NCBI GenBank assembly: GCA_964556005.1
Contig: CAZKUR010000125.1
Location: 1-8,640, forward strand
DNA length: 8,640 nucleotides
Source: CAZKUR01 sp964556005
Lineage (GTDB): Bacteria; Bacteroidota; Ignavibacteria; Ignavibacteriales; Ignavibacteriaceae
Direction of reading: 5' to 3'
The notes beneath the pieces were generated by a model. It was not told the origin of the DNA, ran no database searches, and saw nothing but the letters and a program-made list of their open reading frames with translations. Below are positions 1 through 8,233 of this stretch, in pieces; the stretch's first letter is position 1, and every line of letters starts with the position of its first letter. The translations under genes were made by a program, and so were the position numbers.

Positions 1-3000
1 TTTCTTTTTACCGTAAGCAATTTTTGTAATTGTAACGAAGAGAACCGGAACGATAAAGATAGCAAGCATAGTTGCTGCAAGCATTCCTCCGATAACCGTC
101 CAGCCGATTGTTTGTCTTGCCTGAGCGCCGGCACCGCTTGCAAATATTAGAGGAGAAACTCCAAGAATAAAAGCCAAGGAGGTCATAAGGATCGGACGCA
201 AACGTAATTTTACTGCTGCAAAAACAGATTCAAGAAGCGGTACTCCGCTGTCGACACGAACCTTGGCATACTCGACAATCAGTATTGCGTTCTTTGCAGC
301 TAATCCGATCAAAGCAACAAGACCTATTTGTGCATACACATTATCGCTTAGATGAGGCTGAAGAATAAGTGCAAGGATAGCACCGAATGCTCCAATTGGA
401 ATTGCAAATAAAACTGCAAATGGAACAGACCAGCTTTCATATAAAGCTGATAGGAACAGAAATACAAACAATAGTGATAATCCGAAAATAGCGAATGTGC
501 TGCTTCCGGCATTTATCTCTTCCCTGCTTAAACCTGAAAATTCGTAGCCGTAACCTGCAGGCAATACTTTTGCAGCAACTTCTCTTAATGCTTCAATTGC
601 CTGGCCGCTGCTGTACCCAGGCGCAGAACTGCCGTTTATTTCAGTTGCACGAAACATATTATAATGTGAAATTAATGGCGCACTTTCGGTAACTTTGTAA
701 GAGATTAAAGTGCTCAAAGGAATCATATTACCCTGCAAGTTCTTCACATAGTATTTAGAAAGATTATGAATCGTTGCACGATAACTTGTATCGGCTTGAA
801 CTACAACGTGGAAGTCCCGCCCGTAAATTGTAAAATCATTTACGTAGGCGCTTCCCAAATATGTTTGAATAGTACTAAAAACATCGGCAACGGAAACACC
901 AAGCTCGGCACATTTGTCTCTATCGACTGTCAACTGGTAAGCAGGAGTATTTGCTGTAAAGAATGAGAAAGCACCCGCTATTTCAGGACGCTGATTTGCT
1001 GCAGCAACAAATTGATGTACAACGTTTGCAAACTGCTGGATATTATCCGTGCTTTCCTGCTGCTCAAGTTCAAAACTAAAGCCGCCAGTTCGCCCTAATC
1101 CGGGAATTGCAGGTGGAGAAATTACAATTACATTAGCACTTCTAATTACGGAAAATTTCCTTCTGAGTGTTGTCATAATGGAATTTAATTGAAGCGCTTT
1201 GCTCTTACGTTGATCCCAGGGTTTCAACTGAACGAACATAGTACCGCTGTTCGATTTACTTGCAAATGTAACAACGTTCAATCCGTTTATAGCTGCAAAA
1301 TGTCCGATGCCAGGAGTCGATTTAAGAATAGCCATCATTCTTTTCAATACATCTAATGATCTTGTCGTTGAAGCAGCTTCCGGCAATTCATAAGTAACAT
1401 ATAGTCTTCCTTCATCTTCCCTTGGAATAAAAGCGGTTGGTTTATTCATAAACATCACGACAGTGCCGGCATATACAAGTATTAAAATTATGAGAAAATA
1501 AGGTGTAGCCTTAATACACTTTTTAACTCCTTCGGAATATTTACTGGTTGTTCTTTGGAACCAATCATTAAATTTGAAGAAGAATTTATTTAATCCTTTG
1601 GAAGATTTATTAAAGATTGTCGGTTTTAAGATTAATGAACATAAAGCCGGTGTCAGGGATAAAGCAACAAATGCAGAAATTAAAACGGAAACTGCAATTG
1701 TAATTGCAAACTGCTGGTATAATTTCCCGACAATGCCGGGGATAAAGCCTACCGGTATAAATACCGCTGCCAGTATTAATGCTATTGCTACAACCGGACC
1801 GGAAATATCATTCATTGCTCTGATAGTTGCATCCTTTGGCGACAGATGTTCATTATCAATATAATGCTGCGCCGCTTCCACCACAATTATGGCATCATCC
1901 ACCACAATACCTATCGCAAGTACAAATCCGAACATCGTGAGAGTATTTATTGTAAAACCGAGTGGAATAAAAAATGCAAATGCCCCGATAATGGAAACCG
2001 GTATTGCCAAGATAGGGATTATTGTTGCACGCCAGTTTTGCAGGAAAAGAAATACCACCAGCACTACCAATCCCAAAGCTTCGAGAAGCGTTACAACAAC
2101 TTCGCTAATCGATTCCCGGACAACTGAAACGCCTTCGAAGGGAACACCGTAATCCACATCTTCCGGGAAAGATTTTTTTAATTCCTTCATTTCATTATAA
2201 ATACCGTTTGCAACTTCAAGGGCATTGCTGCCGGGAGACTGGAAAATTAATAAGAATGAAGACCTTTCACCATCAATGTATGAATTACTTGCATAGCTTG
2301 CTTTGCCAAGCTGAATTTTCGCTACGTCTCTTAAATAAACTTGCGATCCATTCTTTGGATTTGTCCTAACTACAATATTTTCGAATTGTTTAACCGAACT
2401 TAACTTGCTGTTCGTAAAAACAGTATATTCAAAAGTTTGGTTACTGTTTTGCGGAGGTGCACCAACAGTACCTGCCGCGATCTGAAGGTTTTGAGCTGAA
2501 AGTGCATTCGTAACATCTGATGCCGTAAGTCCTAATTGAGCTAACTTATCCGGTTCAACCCAAATTCGCATACTAAAATCATCCGCACGAACAAAAATGT
2601 CTCCGACACCATTAACACGCAGCAATGCATCTTTAACAAAAATATTTGTAAAGTTATCGAGGAAAGTAATTTTATGTGTATGCTTAGGCGAATAAATCGC
2701 GACAATCATTAAAATACTGGAAGTCCGTTTTCTTGTAGTAACACCCAGCCGTTTTACCAAATCCGGCAGCTGCGGAGTTGCAATTCCGACACGGTTTTGA
2801 ATATCCATGGTTGCTATATCCGGGTTTGTACCGGAATTTAAAACTACATTTATCGAAGATCTTCCGTCGCTCGTACTATTGCTTGTTATGTATGACATAC
2901 CCGGTGTACCGTTAACTTGCGTTTCGATAGGAGTCGTAACGGTTTGTTCAACAGTTGTTGCATCTGCACCCGTAAATGCCGCTGAAATGCTGACGGTAGG

Positions 3001-3123
3001 CGGAGTTATATTAGGATATTGACTTACCGGTAAGTCTAAAATGGAAAGTACACCTATTAAAATAATTACAATTGAAATTACTATAGCCGTTACAGGTCTT
3101 TTTATAAATGTATTAGCAACCAT
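1..3123 (-). CDS. RND multidrug efflux pump, inner-membrane permease (AcrB/MexB-like, HAE-1 family), 3' end beyond window
   Basis: Inner-membrane, proton-driven pump of a tripartite efflux system. It takes drugs or other amphiphiles from the periplasm and inner leaflet and passes them to the outer-membrane channel. The frame is open without interruption from the ATG at 3123 to base 1, giving 1041 codons and no stop; AcrB has 1049 residues, so only the tail is missing. It aligns with AcrB from residue 1 (FIKRP, LPVSQYPNI, GADATTVEQTV), which fixes the start. The transmembrane proton-relay motif GIVVDDAIIVVE places D409 and D410 at AcrB D407/D408. GLAAKNAILIVEYA places K944 at AcrB K940. Hydrophobic segments lie at about 10-28, 340-560 and 870-1035, with two large periplasmic blocks between, the usual duplicated RND layout. 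The gene starts 18 bp after the adaptor gene, with only a weak AGG upstream. Family assignment is near certain; substrates cannot be read from the sequence. Confidence 0.97.
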   Translation of the reverse strand, partial: MVANTFIKRPVTAIVISIVIILIGVLSILDLPVSQYPNITPPTVSISAAFTGADATTVEQTVTTPIETQVNGTPGMSYITSNSTSDGRSSINVVLNSGTNPDIATMDIQNRVGIATPQLPDLVKRLGVTTRKRTSSILMIVAIYSPKHTHKITFLDNFTNIFVKDALLRVNGVGDIFVRADDFSMRIWVEPDKLAQLGLTASDVTNALSAQNLQIAAGTVGAPPQNSNQTFEYTVFTNSKLSSVKQFENIVVRTNPKNGSQVYLRDVAKIQLGKASYASNSYIDGERSSFLLIFQSPGSNALEVANGIYNEMKELKKSFPEDVDYGVPFEGVSVVRESISEVVVTLLEALGLVVLVVFLFLQNWRATIIPILAIPVSIIGAFAFFIPLGFTINTLTMFGFVLAIGIVVDDAIIVVEAAQHYIDNEHLSPKDATIRAMNDISGPVVAIALILAAVFIPVGFIPGIVGKLYQQFAITIAVSVLISAFVALSLTPALCSLILKPTIFNKSSKGLNKFFFKFNDWFQRTTSKYSEGVKKCIKATPYFLIILILVYAGTVVMFMNKPTAFIPREDEGRLYVTYELPEAASTTRSLDVLKRMMAILKSTPGIGHFAAINGLNVVTFASKSNSGTMFVQLKPWDQRKSKALQLNSIMTTLRRKFSVIRSANVIVISPPAIPGLGRTGGFSFELEQQESTDNIQQFANVVHQFVAAANQRPEIAGAFSFFTANTPAYQLTVDRDKCAELGVSVADVFSTIQTYLGSAYVNDFTIYGRDFHVVVQADTSYRATIHNLSKYYVKNLQGNMIPLSTLISYKVTESAPLISHYNMFRATEINGSSAPGYSSGQAIEALREVAAKVLPAGYGYEFSGLSREEINAGSSTFAIFGLSLLFVFLFLSALYESWSVPFAVLFAIPIGAFGAILALILQPHLSDNVYAQIGLVALIGLAAKNAILIVEYAKVRVDSGVPLLESVFAAVKLRLRPILMTSLAFILGVSPLIFASGAGAQARQTIGWTVIGGMLAATMLAIFIVPVLFVTITKIAYGKKK

Positions 3124-3141
3124 TACTTAGCCTATTCGTAT

Positions 3142-4242
3142 TTAATTACCGGAACTTGAATTTTGGGCATGCGAACCGCCGGAAGAAGCCAGTACTATTG
3201 GCGAACCATCTCTTAATTTCTGCATACCTTGAGTAACTATTATTTCACCAGGTTTCAAACCATTCAAGACGATAACCTTATCATTTATAATTCTTCCTAT
3301 TTCAATTCTCTGCTGTGAAACTTTATTGTTATGAATAATAAAAACAAAATATTCTCCCATCTGAACACTTACTGCCTTAAAAGGAATTATAATGCTTTTT
3401 GAAAAACTATTATTAAGCAATCTTATATTACACGTTAATCCAGGTCTTAACAAATTTTTCGGGTTTGGAAATAAAACTCTTGTAATGATCGTTCCTGTTT
3501 GGGGATCTACTGCACGGTCCAATAAAATGATTCGGCCAAAGTGCGGGTATATAGAACCGTCCGGTAAAACCAATGCAAAAGTCGAATCATTCTTTTCTTC
3601 TTTTTTATTTAGCAATTTGGAAAAACGCTGAATCTGTTTTTCATCAACTGCAAAATCCACAGCTATCGGATTGTCTGATGATATAGTGTTCATCAATGTT
3701 TGGCCAGCTATAATTGCCGAACCTAATTTAACTTGTGATATTCCGATTGTTCCGTCAAACGAGGCGTAAATAACTGAGTTACGCAAATTGGTTTCGACAG
3801 CATCTAAATTACTTTGAGCTGCTTTCAAATCAGAGGAAGAGTGCTCGAGAACCTGAGAAGCAATCGCATTGTTCTTTGCTAGTTCTTTGTAACGCTCATA
3901 ATCCTGTTTAGCTTTTTCAAGATTAGCCTGTGCAGCATCATAAGCAGCCTTATACTGCTGCTGTTCAATAGCATACAATTTCATTCCTTTGGTTACATGC
4001 TGTCCGTCCTTAAAATAAATGTTAGTAAGATAGCCGGAAACTTCAGGCCTTATTTCAACCTGGTTCAAAGCGACTACAGTTGCAGGGTATTCGTCGTAGT
4101 AAGGTGCTCTTTCCTCCGTCACTGTATATGAGGTTACCTGAACGGGAGGAAATTTTTGAAATCCTTTTTTATTTCCGCCGCACGATGCAAGTAACATTGT
4201 AAGTGCGGTTAAAATGCCTGTTAAATAAATTTTGTTTTTCAT
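3142..4242 (-). CDS. RND efflux periplasmic adaptor lipoprotein (AcrA/MexA-like membrane fusion protein)
   Basis: Periplasmic adaptor that bridges the RND pump and the outer-membrane channel. The 366-residue product starts with a lipoprotein signal peptide: basic MKNK, a hydrophobic core, then the lipobox LASC with Cys21 as the predicted lipidation site. The residues after it are Gly-Gly, not Asp. Domains in order: first lipoyl half about 62-94 (RPEVSGYL, VTKGMKLY), alpha-hairpin about 95-153 rich in Ala, Gln and Lys, second lipoyl half about 157-187 (ASFDGTIG), beta-barrel about 190-275 (DRAVDPQTGT, LLRPGLTCNI) and membrane-proximal domain about 283-350 (IPFKAV, GLKPGEIIVTQG). Length and order match AcrA-type adaptors. 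The start at 4242 is set by the signal peptide. Its leader is A/T-rich with no Shine-Dalgarno. It lies 22 bp after the channel gene and 18 bp before the pump gene, so co-transcription is very likely. Confidence 0.96.
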   Translation of the reverse strand: MKNKIYLTGILTALTMLLASCGGNKKGFQKFPPVQVTSYTVTEERAPYYDEYPATVVALNQVEIRPEVSGYLTNIYFKDGQHVTKGMKLYAIEQQQYKAAYDAAQANLEKAKQDYERYKELAKNNAIASQVLEHSSSDLKAAQSNLDAVETNLRNSVIYASFDGTIGISQVKLGSAIIAGQTLMNTISSDNPIAVDFAVDEKQIQRFSKLLNKKEEKNDSTFALVLPDGSIYPHFGRIILLDRAVDPQTGTIITRVLFPNPKNLLRPGLTCNIRLLNNSFSKSIIIPFKAVSVQMGEYFVFIIHNNKVSQQRIEIGRIINDKVIVLNGLKPGEIIVTQGMQKLRDGSPIVLASSGGSHAQNSSSGN

Positions 4243-4264
4243 ATAGATTTTTAATTATTTTTTT

Positions 4265-5587
4265 TCAATATTTAATAGTTCCCAGTGATTTCTCAACATC
4301 CAGTTTGCTGCTTAGCAATTGGTATAATGAATTCAAATAATTTACTTCGGTTGTACGTAAATCCGTTTCAGCCGTAATTACATCCAGGTAAGATTTTACA
4401 CCGGCTTTATATTGTAGTTCGATTGTATTGTAAACATCTTTAGCAAGTTTAAGATTTTCTTTAGCAGCATTAAAATTGCTTAGATTGCTTTTATAACCGG
4501 CCATCGCCTGAGTATACTGCAGGTTAATTGTATTCTTTAACGATACGATATCATATTCGGAGCGCTGTACTTCCAATGAAGCCTGATCTATTTCCTGGAT
4601 TCGTTTACCTCCCTGGAAAATTGGAAATGAAAGCTGCAAACCGACGTACTCGCTTGGATAACTTTTGTTATACAACTTACTGAGTTCATCGTTTTGAAAA
4701 GTAAAATTATAATTTCCGAATGCAGACAGTGAAGGTAAAAAGCTCCAGTAGTAATAGTCGAGATTAGCTTTCTGAAGCTGGAGTTGTGTCTGCAGCAGTT
4801 TATACTCAATCCTATTTTCATAATCAGCTTGCTGCGTAGTATCAATATAAATTTCTTTCTCCATTTTTGAAGTATCATACTGAAGGCTTAACTCTTTATT
4901 TACTGGATAGCCCATTAAATTTTTTAATCCTGCATTTGCCGACTTCAACTGTTCTTCATCATGTTTTTTCTCGGCAACAGCGTTGTTGAGTGCAATTTTC
5001 GCCCTTTCATAATCTGTTTTATCTACGGTTCCGCTCTTATATTGAAAATATGCATCATTGTAGCTTTGCTTCAGTCGGTTAATATCTTCATTTACTAATT
5101 GAACTTGCTGCTCGGATAAAAGGACACCGTAAAAAGCATTACTCACATCGATGACAAGATTTATTTTGTTATTTATAGTTGATTGTTCAGCCTGCTTACG
5201 TACTTCGCCGGCTGTACTGCTTGCAAGCAAAACATCTCTATCGAATATTGTTTGGGTAAGTGAAAAATCCGCACTCGATGTATTTATTACTCCGAAATGA
5301 ACTGCATTTCCCTGGAAAATAGATGTAGGCAGTTTATAGTTGTGCTGGAAATTAAAATTAAAGTTAAGCTGAGGGAACCAATCTGCTAATTTGCTTTTAA
5401 TTTCCTGGCCGGCAATCTGCTCATCTAATAATGATTGCCGAATAGAGGGCTGATTTTCAAAAGCAAATTGAATACAATCATGCAATGTTGCATTCTGCAA
5501 TAAAGTATCCGGTTCATTCTTATTTTGGGAAAATAAAATAGAAGTTGGTATTAAAATTAGAAAAGACAAAAAAAACATTATTTTCAT
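4265..5587 (-). CDS. TolC-like outer-membrane efflux channel (OEP family)
   Basis: Outer-membrane exit duct of the tripartite pump; the family forms trimers with a membrane beta-barrel and a long periplasmic alpha-tunnel. The 440-residue product begins with a hydrophobic signal peptide, with likely cleavage after Ser20 (LFS before Gln21). There is no lipobox, so it is not lipidated in the OprM manner. Two OEP repeats are visible, about 33-227 and 255-436. The first opens with LHDCIQFAFENQPSIRQS and contains YKSGTVDKTDYERAK. The second contains YKAGVKSYLDVITAETDL, the matching helix-turn signature. Beta-strand stretches rich in Asn, Phe and Tyr lie at 73-83 and 286-298. ATG at 5587 is used; a second ATG three codons later (5578) would also leave a signal peptide. 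No Shine-Dalgarno precedes either. It is the first gene of the efflux operon, downstream of a 179-bp spacer. Confidence 0.95.
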   Translation of the reverse strand: MKIMFFLSFLILIPTSILFSQNKNEPDTLLQNATLHDCIQFAFENQPSIRQSLLDEQIAGQEIKSKLADWFPQLNFNFNFQHNYKLPTSIFQGNAVHFGVINTSSADFSLTQTIFDRDVLLASSTAGEVRKQAEQSTINNKINLVIDVSNAFYGVLLSEQQVQLVNEDINRLKQSYNDAYFQYKSGTVDKTDYERAKIALNNAVAEKKHDEEQLKSANAGLKNLMGYPVNKELSLQYDTSKMEKEIYIDTTQQADYENRIEYKLLQTQLQLQKANLDYYYWSFLPSLSAFGNYNFTFQNDELSKLYNKSYPSEYVGLQLSFPIFQGGKRIQEIDQASLEVQRSEYDIVSLKNTINLQYTQAMAGYKSNLSNFNAAKENLKLAKDVYNTIELQYKAGVKSYLDVITAETDLRTTEVNYLNSLYQLLSSKLDVEKSLGTIKY

Positions 5588-5616
5588 AAACTGTTCATTT
5601 TATTCATGTACCGTTA

Positions 5617-5688
5617 CAAATAATAATTTTATAAAGTTTTCAAAGCTAATATTTATTAGATTTATAAAATTTGATTTGCATCATTATA
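5617..5688 (-). promoter_or_regulatory. Possible promoter elements for the efflux operon
   Basis: The 179-bp spacer between the invertase stop and the channel gene is the only sizeable space upstream of the efflux operon. Read on the minus strand it contains a perfect TATAAT at 5688-5683, about 95 bp before the ATG, but no good -35 box at 17 bp. Closer in, TTTG at 5644-5641 and a second TTTG at 5620-5617 preceded by TTATTA loosely resemble the Bacteroidota -33/-7 pattern (TTTG and TAnnTTTG), though the -7 box is imperfect. Composition is so AT-rich that such matches arise by chance. No operator-like inverted repeat was seen here. Confidence 0.2.
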
Positions 5689-5766
5689 TAAATTAGGCGA
5701 TAGGTGCTTTTACTATCTGAAAGAAACATCTGAATTAAGTTATTATCAAATGGAAATATGATTAAA

Positions 5767-7179
5767 TTAATAATCCAATTCCTTACCAAGGCTTTCTGCC
5801 CGGCTTAACATTTCAGGAGATTCATCAAAAGTCAACATGCCTGCTTTTTCAGGTTCTTGAATCAGAGTCTTTGCAATTATATACCCTGCAATCGACCATG
5901 TCTGCCGGCTCCTTGCTTCTTTACCTACAAGCTTGTTGTGCACCCCATCGTAATATTCAGGGTAGTTATCTTTCGATAATCTTTTTTCCAGAAGTTTTAT
6001 CGACTCGGTCAGATGACTTGTATTTCCTGCTTTAATTGAGGCTGCCGAAAGGTACCACATTAAAAAAGGCCAACTGCCGCCGTTGTGATAAGACCACGGA
6101 ATATTCTTGGGATCATGCCCCGTGAACAATTCCCATTCTTTCCCTTCCAAAGCAGGGTAACTAATTTTTATAGGCATCTCACCGATTAAATCTTTTTCTC
6201 TATTATAGATTAATTTTAATATCGCTTTGGATTGTTTTTCATTTGCCAGTGAATTAATTATCATTAGTAAATTTCCCGCAGTGAAAAATCTGAAATCCAT
6301 TCTTGACGGGCCTAAATCACCGACAAAATATCCGTCATCTTCTGCAAGCCAGTTAAATACCCAGTATGGAATGGATTCAGGAAAGATATTAAACTGATTT
6401 ATTGCATTCTCTTTGTATTCTTCGATTTTAAATCTATAAATTTCGTTCAGCTTTTTTAAATCCAGCCAAAAGTATTTTCTAATATGATAAACCAGATGTC
6501 CTAGTCTTTTATCGATATTTTCGGAATAAATTTTATTATCCTCGTTATCGATCAATAGTTCTTTTGCACTGAGCAACCCGATATAAAAAAGAGCTTGAAT
6601 TTCAAGCGGATAACCGTAAACCCCCATCCGCCTGTCGATCATAAACGAACCGTCGGGTACAAGTAGAGTTGGAAACATATCGAACCTGTTTGTCAAAGAC
6701 AGTTCAATAATTAATTTGATTGCATTTTGACAATCTTCGCTGTAAGCATAGTCCCAATCATCAGTAAATTTTATATAAGTTCTTAAGATATAAAGCCACC
6801 AAAAAATAGAATCTACAGGGGTAACTCTTGCAATTGCTTTTTCACCGTAATCAGGGATAAGTTTTTCACCTTTGGAAGTTGAACTGACTTTGAAGCTTGC
6901 CGGCATCATACCCTTTGCAGGTAAAAAACAATCCATTACACTTACGCGGCTTTGCAACTTTGTTGTTACATCGAGAAAATTCTTAACAATTTCATTATCA
7001 CCGTTTAACAAAAAGGCAAATGCAGATACTGCAAAATCTCTCATAAAAATTTGATTATAATTCAATGCTTCTGTAGACTTATCAAAAGCTGCCAATGTAC
7101 CTATAGGTTTACCATCATATTCCACAATTGAATCTTGAAGTAATTGCCAGGCTTCGTTAAGCAGATCGATTTTTTCCAT
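5767..7179 (-). CDS. Alkaline/neutral invertase (glycoside hydrolase family GH100)
   Basis: Cytoplasmic beta-fructofuranosidase that hydrolyses sucrose to glucose and fructose near neutral or alkaline pH. The 470-residue product has no signal peptide and is close in length to the Anabaena enzyme InvA (about 468). It carries the GH100 landmarks in order: GTLAAFDKSTEALNYNQIF and MRDFAVSAFAFLLNG (about 27-60), KGMMPASFKV (89-98), APVDS-like TPVDSIFWW (120-128), FMIDRRMGVYGYPLEIQALF (179-198), TGHDPKNIPWSYHNGGSWP (353-371) and YPEYYDG (406-412). D182 and E408 correspond, by a constant six-residue offset, to the InvA catalytic pair Asp188/Glu414 recalled from the published structure. ATG at 7179 is preceded by GAGG at 7187-7184 with 4-nt spacing. 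It follows the dehydrogenase gene by 65 bp on the same strand. GH100 is known mainly from cyanobacteria and plants and is scattered in other bacteria, so transfer into this lineage is plausible. Substrate sucrose is inferred from the family. Confidence 0.93.
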   Translation of the reverse strand: MEKIDLLNEAWQLLQDSIVEYDGKPIGTLAAFDKSTEALNYNQIFMRDFAVSAFAFLLNGDNEIVKNFLDVTTKLQSRVSVMDCFLPAKGMMPASFKVSSTSKGEKLIPDYGEKAIARVTPVDSIFWWLYILRTYIKFTDDWDYAYSEDCQNAIKLIIELSLTNRFDMFPTLLVPDGSFMIDRRMGVYGYPLEIQALFYIGLLSAKELLIDNEDNKIYSENIDKRLGHLVYHIRKYFWLDLKKLNEIYRFKIEEYKENAINQFNIFPESIPYWVFNWLAEDDGYFVGDLGPSRMDFRFFTAGNLLMIINSLANEKQSKAILKLIYNREKDLIGEMPIKISYPALEGKEWELFTGHDPKNIPWSYHNGGSWPFLMWYLSAASIKAGNTSHLTESIKLLEKRLSKDNYPEYYDGVHNKLVGKEARSRQTWSIAGYIIAKTLIQEPEKAGMLTFDESPEMLSRAESLGKELDY

Positions 7180-7244
7180 AGTACCTCATATTAAATTCAC
7201 GGTTATTTTCCTAAGTTATAACTAACAAGATTGCATATATAGAA

Positions 7245-8102
7245 TTATCCGCCGGTAGCAAAACCGGGATAAAGTGTCATTCCTCCATCCACAAAAATAC
7301 TTGTTCCGGTTATATAATCAGCTTGATCGGATGCCAGCCACGCGGCAACCCTGCCGATATCATCGGCTTCACCAATTCTCCGGTATGGGATTAATTCCAA
7401 TAATTTATTTAGAGCTTCCTGAGTACTCCAGACGCTAGTATTAATTGGAGTTTTTATTGCACCGGGGCAAATGCTGTTTACTCTGATTCTAAACGGTGCA
7501 ACCTCCTGTGCAATGCTTTTCATCAGCATCATAATCCCGCCTTTAGATGCAGCATAATTTGCATGTCCCGCCCAGGGAATTACTTCATGTACCGAACTGA
7601 TGTGAATAATTTTTCCTGCTGCACATGAAATTTCTTTTTTGACTCCTCTTCTTTTAAATTCCTTTAATGCTTCACGCGCACATAAAAATTGTCCTGTTAA
7701 ATTTACACTTATAACTTTATTCCATTGCTCAAGCGTCATCATTTCAATCGGTGAATCTCTTTGCAGTCCTGCGTTATTAATAAGAATATCAATAGTACCG
7801 AATTCTTTTATAGTTTCATTAAACATATTAATAACTTCATCTTCAATACTTACATCGGCTTTAGATGCAAATGAGTTAATTCCTTCTTTCTTTAGTTCTT
7901 CAACCAGTTCGTTAGCGGTATCGGGATTGACTACATAATTAACAACCACATCGGCACCAGCTTTTGCCAGTTCTATTGCAATACCTTTTCCTATTCCCGA
8001 ATTCGCTCCGGTGACTAATGCTTTTTGCCCAGCTAATATTTTTGGCGTTTCAACATCCGGCTTTTCAACTTTTGGTAAATCACTATTCGTATTTTCAGGC
8101 AT
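7245..8102 (-). CDS. Short-chain dehydrogenase/reductase, probable glucose 1-dehydrogenase
   Basis: Classical SDR likely to oxidise beta-D-glucose to gluconolactone with NAD(P)+. In the 285-residue product the cofactor motif TGANSGIG lies at 31-38 and NNAG at 109-112. The catalytic residues are N134, S170, Y183 and K187 (YAASK). Resemblance to Bacillus glucose dehydrogenase runs throughout: EQWNKVISVNLTG, SSVHEVIPW, NYAASKGG, CPGAIKTPIN, and the C-terminus VDGGMTLYPGF, which is close to the Bacillus tail. This is more specific than generic SDR similarity. Differences from that enzyme are a longer charged, Pro-rich N-terminus (about 1-24), a small insertion around 150-162 (RRGVKKEISCAAG), and NYVVNP after beta-2 where Bacillus has NYRSK. 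ATG at 8102 has AGAGGA at 8112-8107 with 4-nt spacing, and no other Met precedes the cofactor fold. It is the first gene of a likely two-gene unit with the invertase. SDR substrates are hard to call, so the glucose assignment is probable, not proven. Confidence 0.85.
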   Translation of the reverse strand: MPENTNSDLPKVEKPDVETPKILAGQKALVTGANSGIGKGIAIELAKAGADVVVNYVVNPDTANELVEELKKEGINSFASKADVSIEDEVINMFNETIKEFGTIDILINNAGLQRDSPIEMMTLEQWNKVISVNLTGQFLCAREALKEFKRRGVKKEISCAAGKIIHISSVHEVIPWAGHANYAASKGGIMMLMKSIAQEVAPFRIRVNSICPGAIKTPINTSVWSTQEALNKLLELIPYRRIGEADDIGRVAAWLASDQADYITGTSIFVDGGMTLYPGFATGG

Positions 8103-8233
8103 TTTATCCTCTTTATGGTTTTTGTTTTCAAATTAAAAAAATTTAATTAATAAAATCAGAATTGAGATTATTAAAGTACTATCTTATTGATTGATAAGTC
8201 TGTTAAAAATATCACAGAGCATTGAAAGACATA

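Noticed and set aside
1574..2152. Plus-strand open frames of 87-96 codons antisense to the RND pump
   Set aside because: They lie opposite the TM2-6 and DD-motif region of a well-conserved pump; compositions look like antisense shadows.
1..3123. Possible frameshift or split in the RND pump gene
   Set aside because: I followed the minus-strand frame from 3123 to base 1; family motifs stay in one frame and the residue numbering of D409/D410 and K944 tracks AcrB within 2-4 residues.
4588..4878. 96-codon open frame on the minus strand inside the channel gene
   Set aside because: It is an alternative frame of the OEP gene, whose own frame shows clear family signatures across the same bases.
5701..5719. 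Small stem GATAG...CTATC downstream of the invertase as a terminator
   Set aside because: Only five base pairs with a nine-base loop and no following T-run; too weak to call.
7214..7223. 10-bp palindrome AGTTATAACT between the two sugar genes
   Set aside because: Short and AT-rich, without flanking symmetry; likely chance.
7639..7938. 99-codon plus-strand open frame antisense to the dehydrogenase
   Set aside because: It sits opposite the conserved SDR core and has no ribosome-binding site or recognisable family.
8183..8198. Inverted repeat CTTAT-N6-ATAAG near the dehydrogenase promoter region
   Set aside because: Five-base AT-rich arms are expected by chance here.
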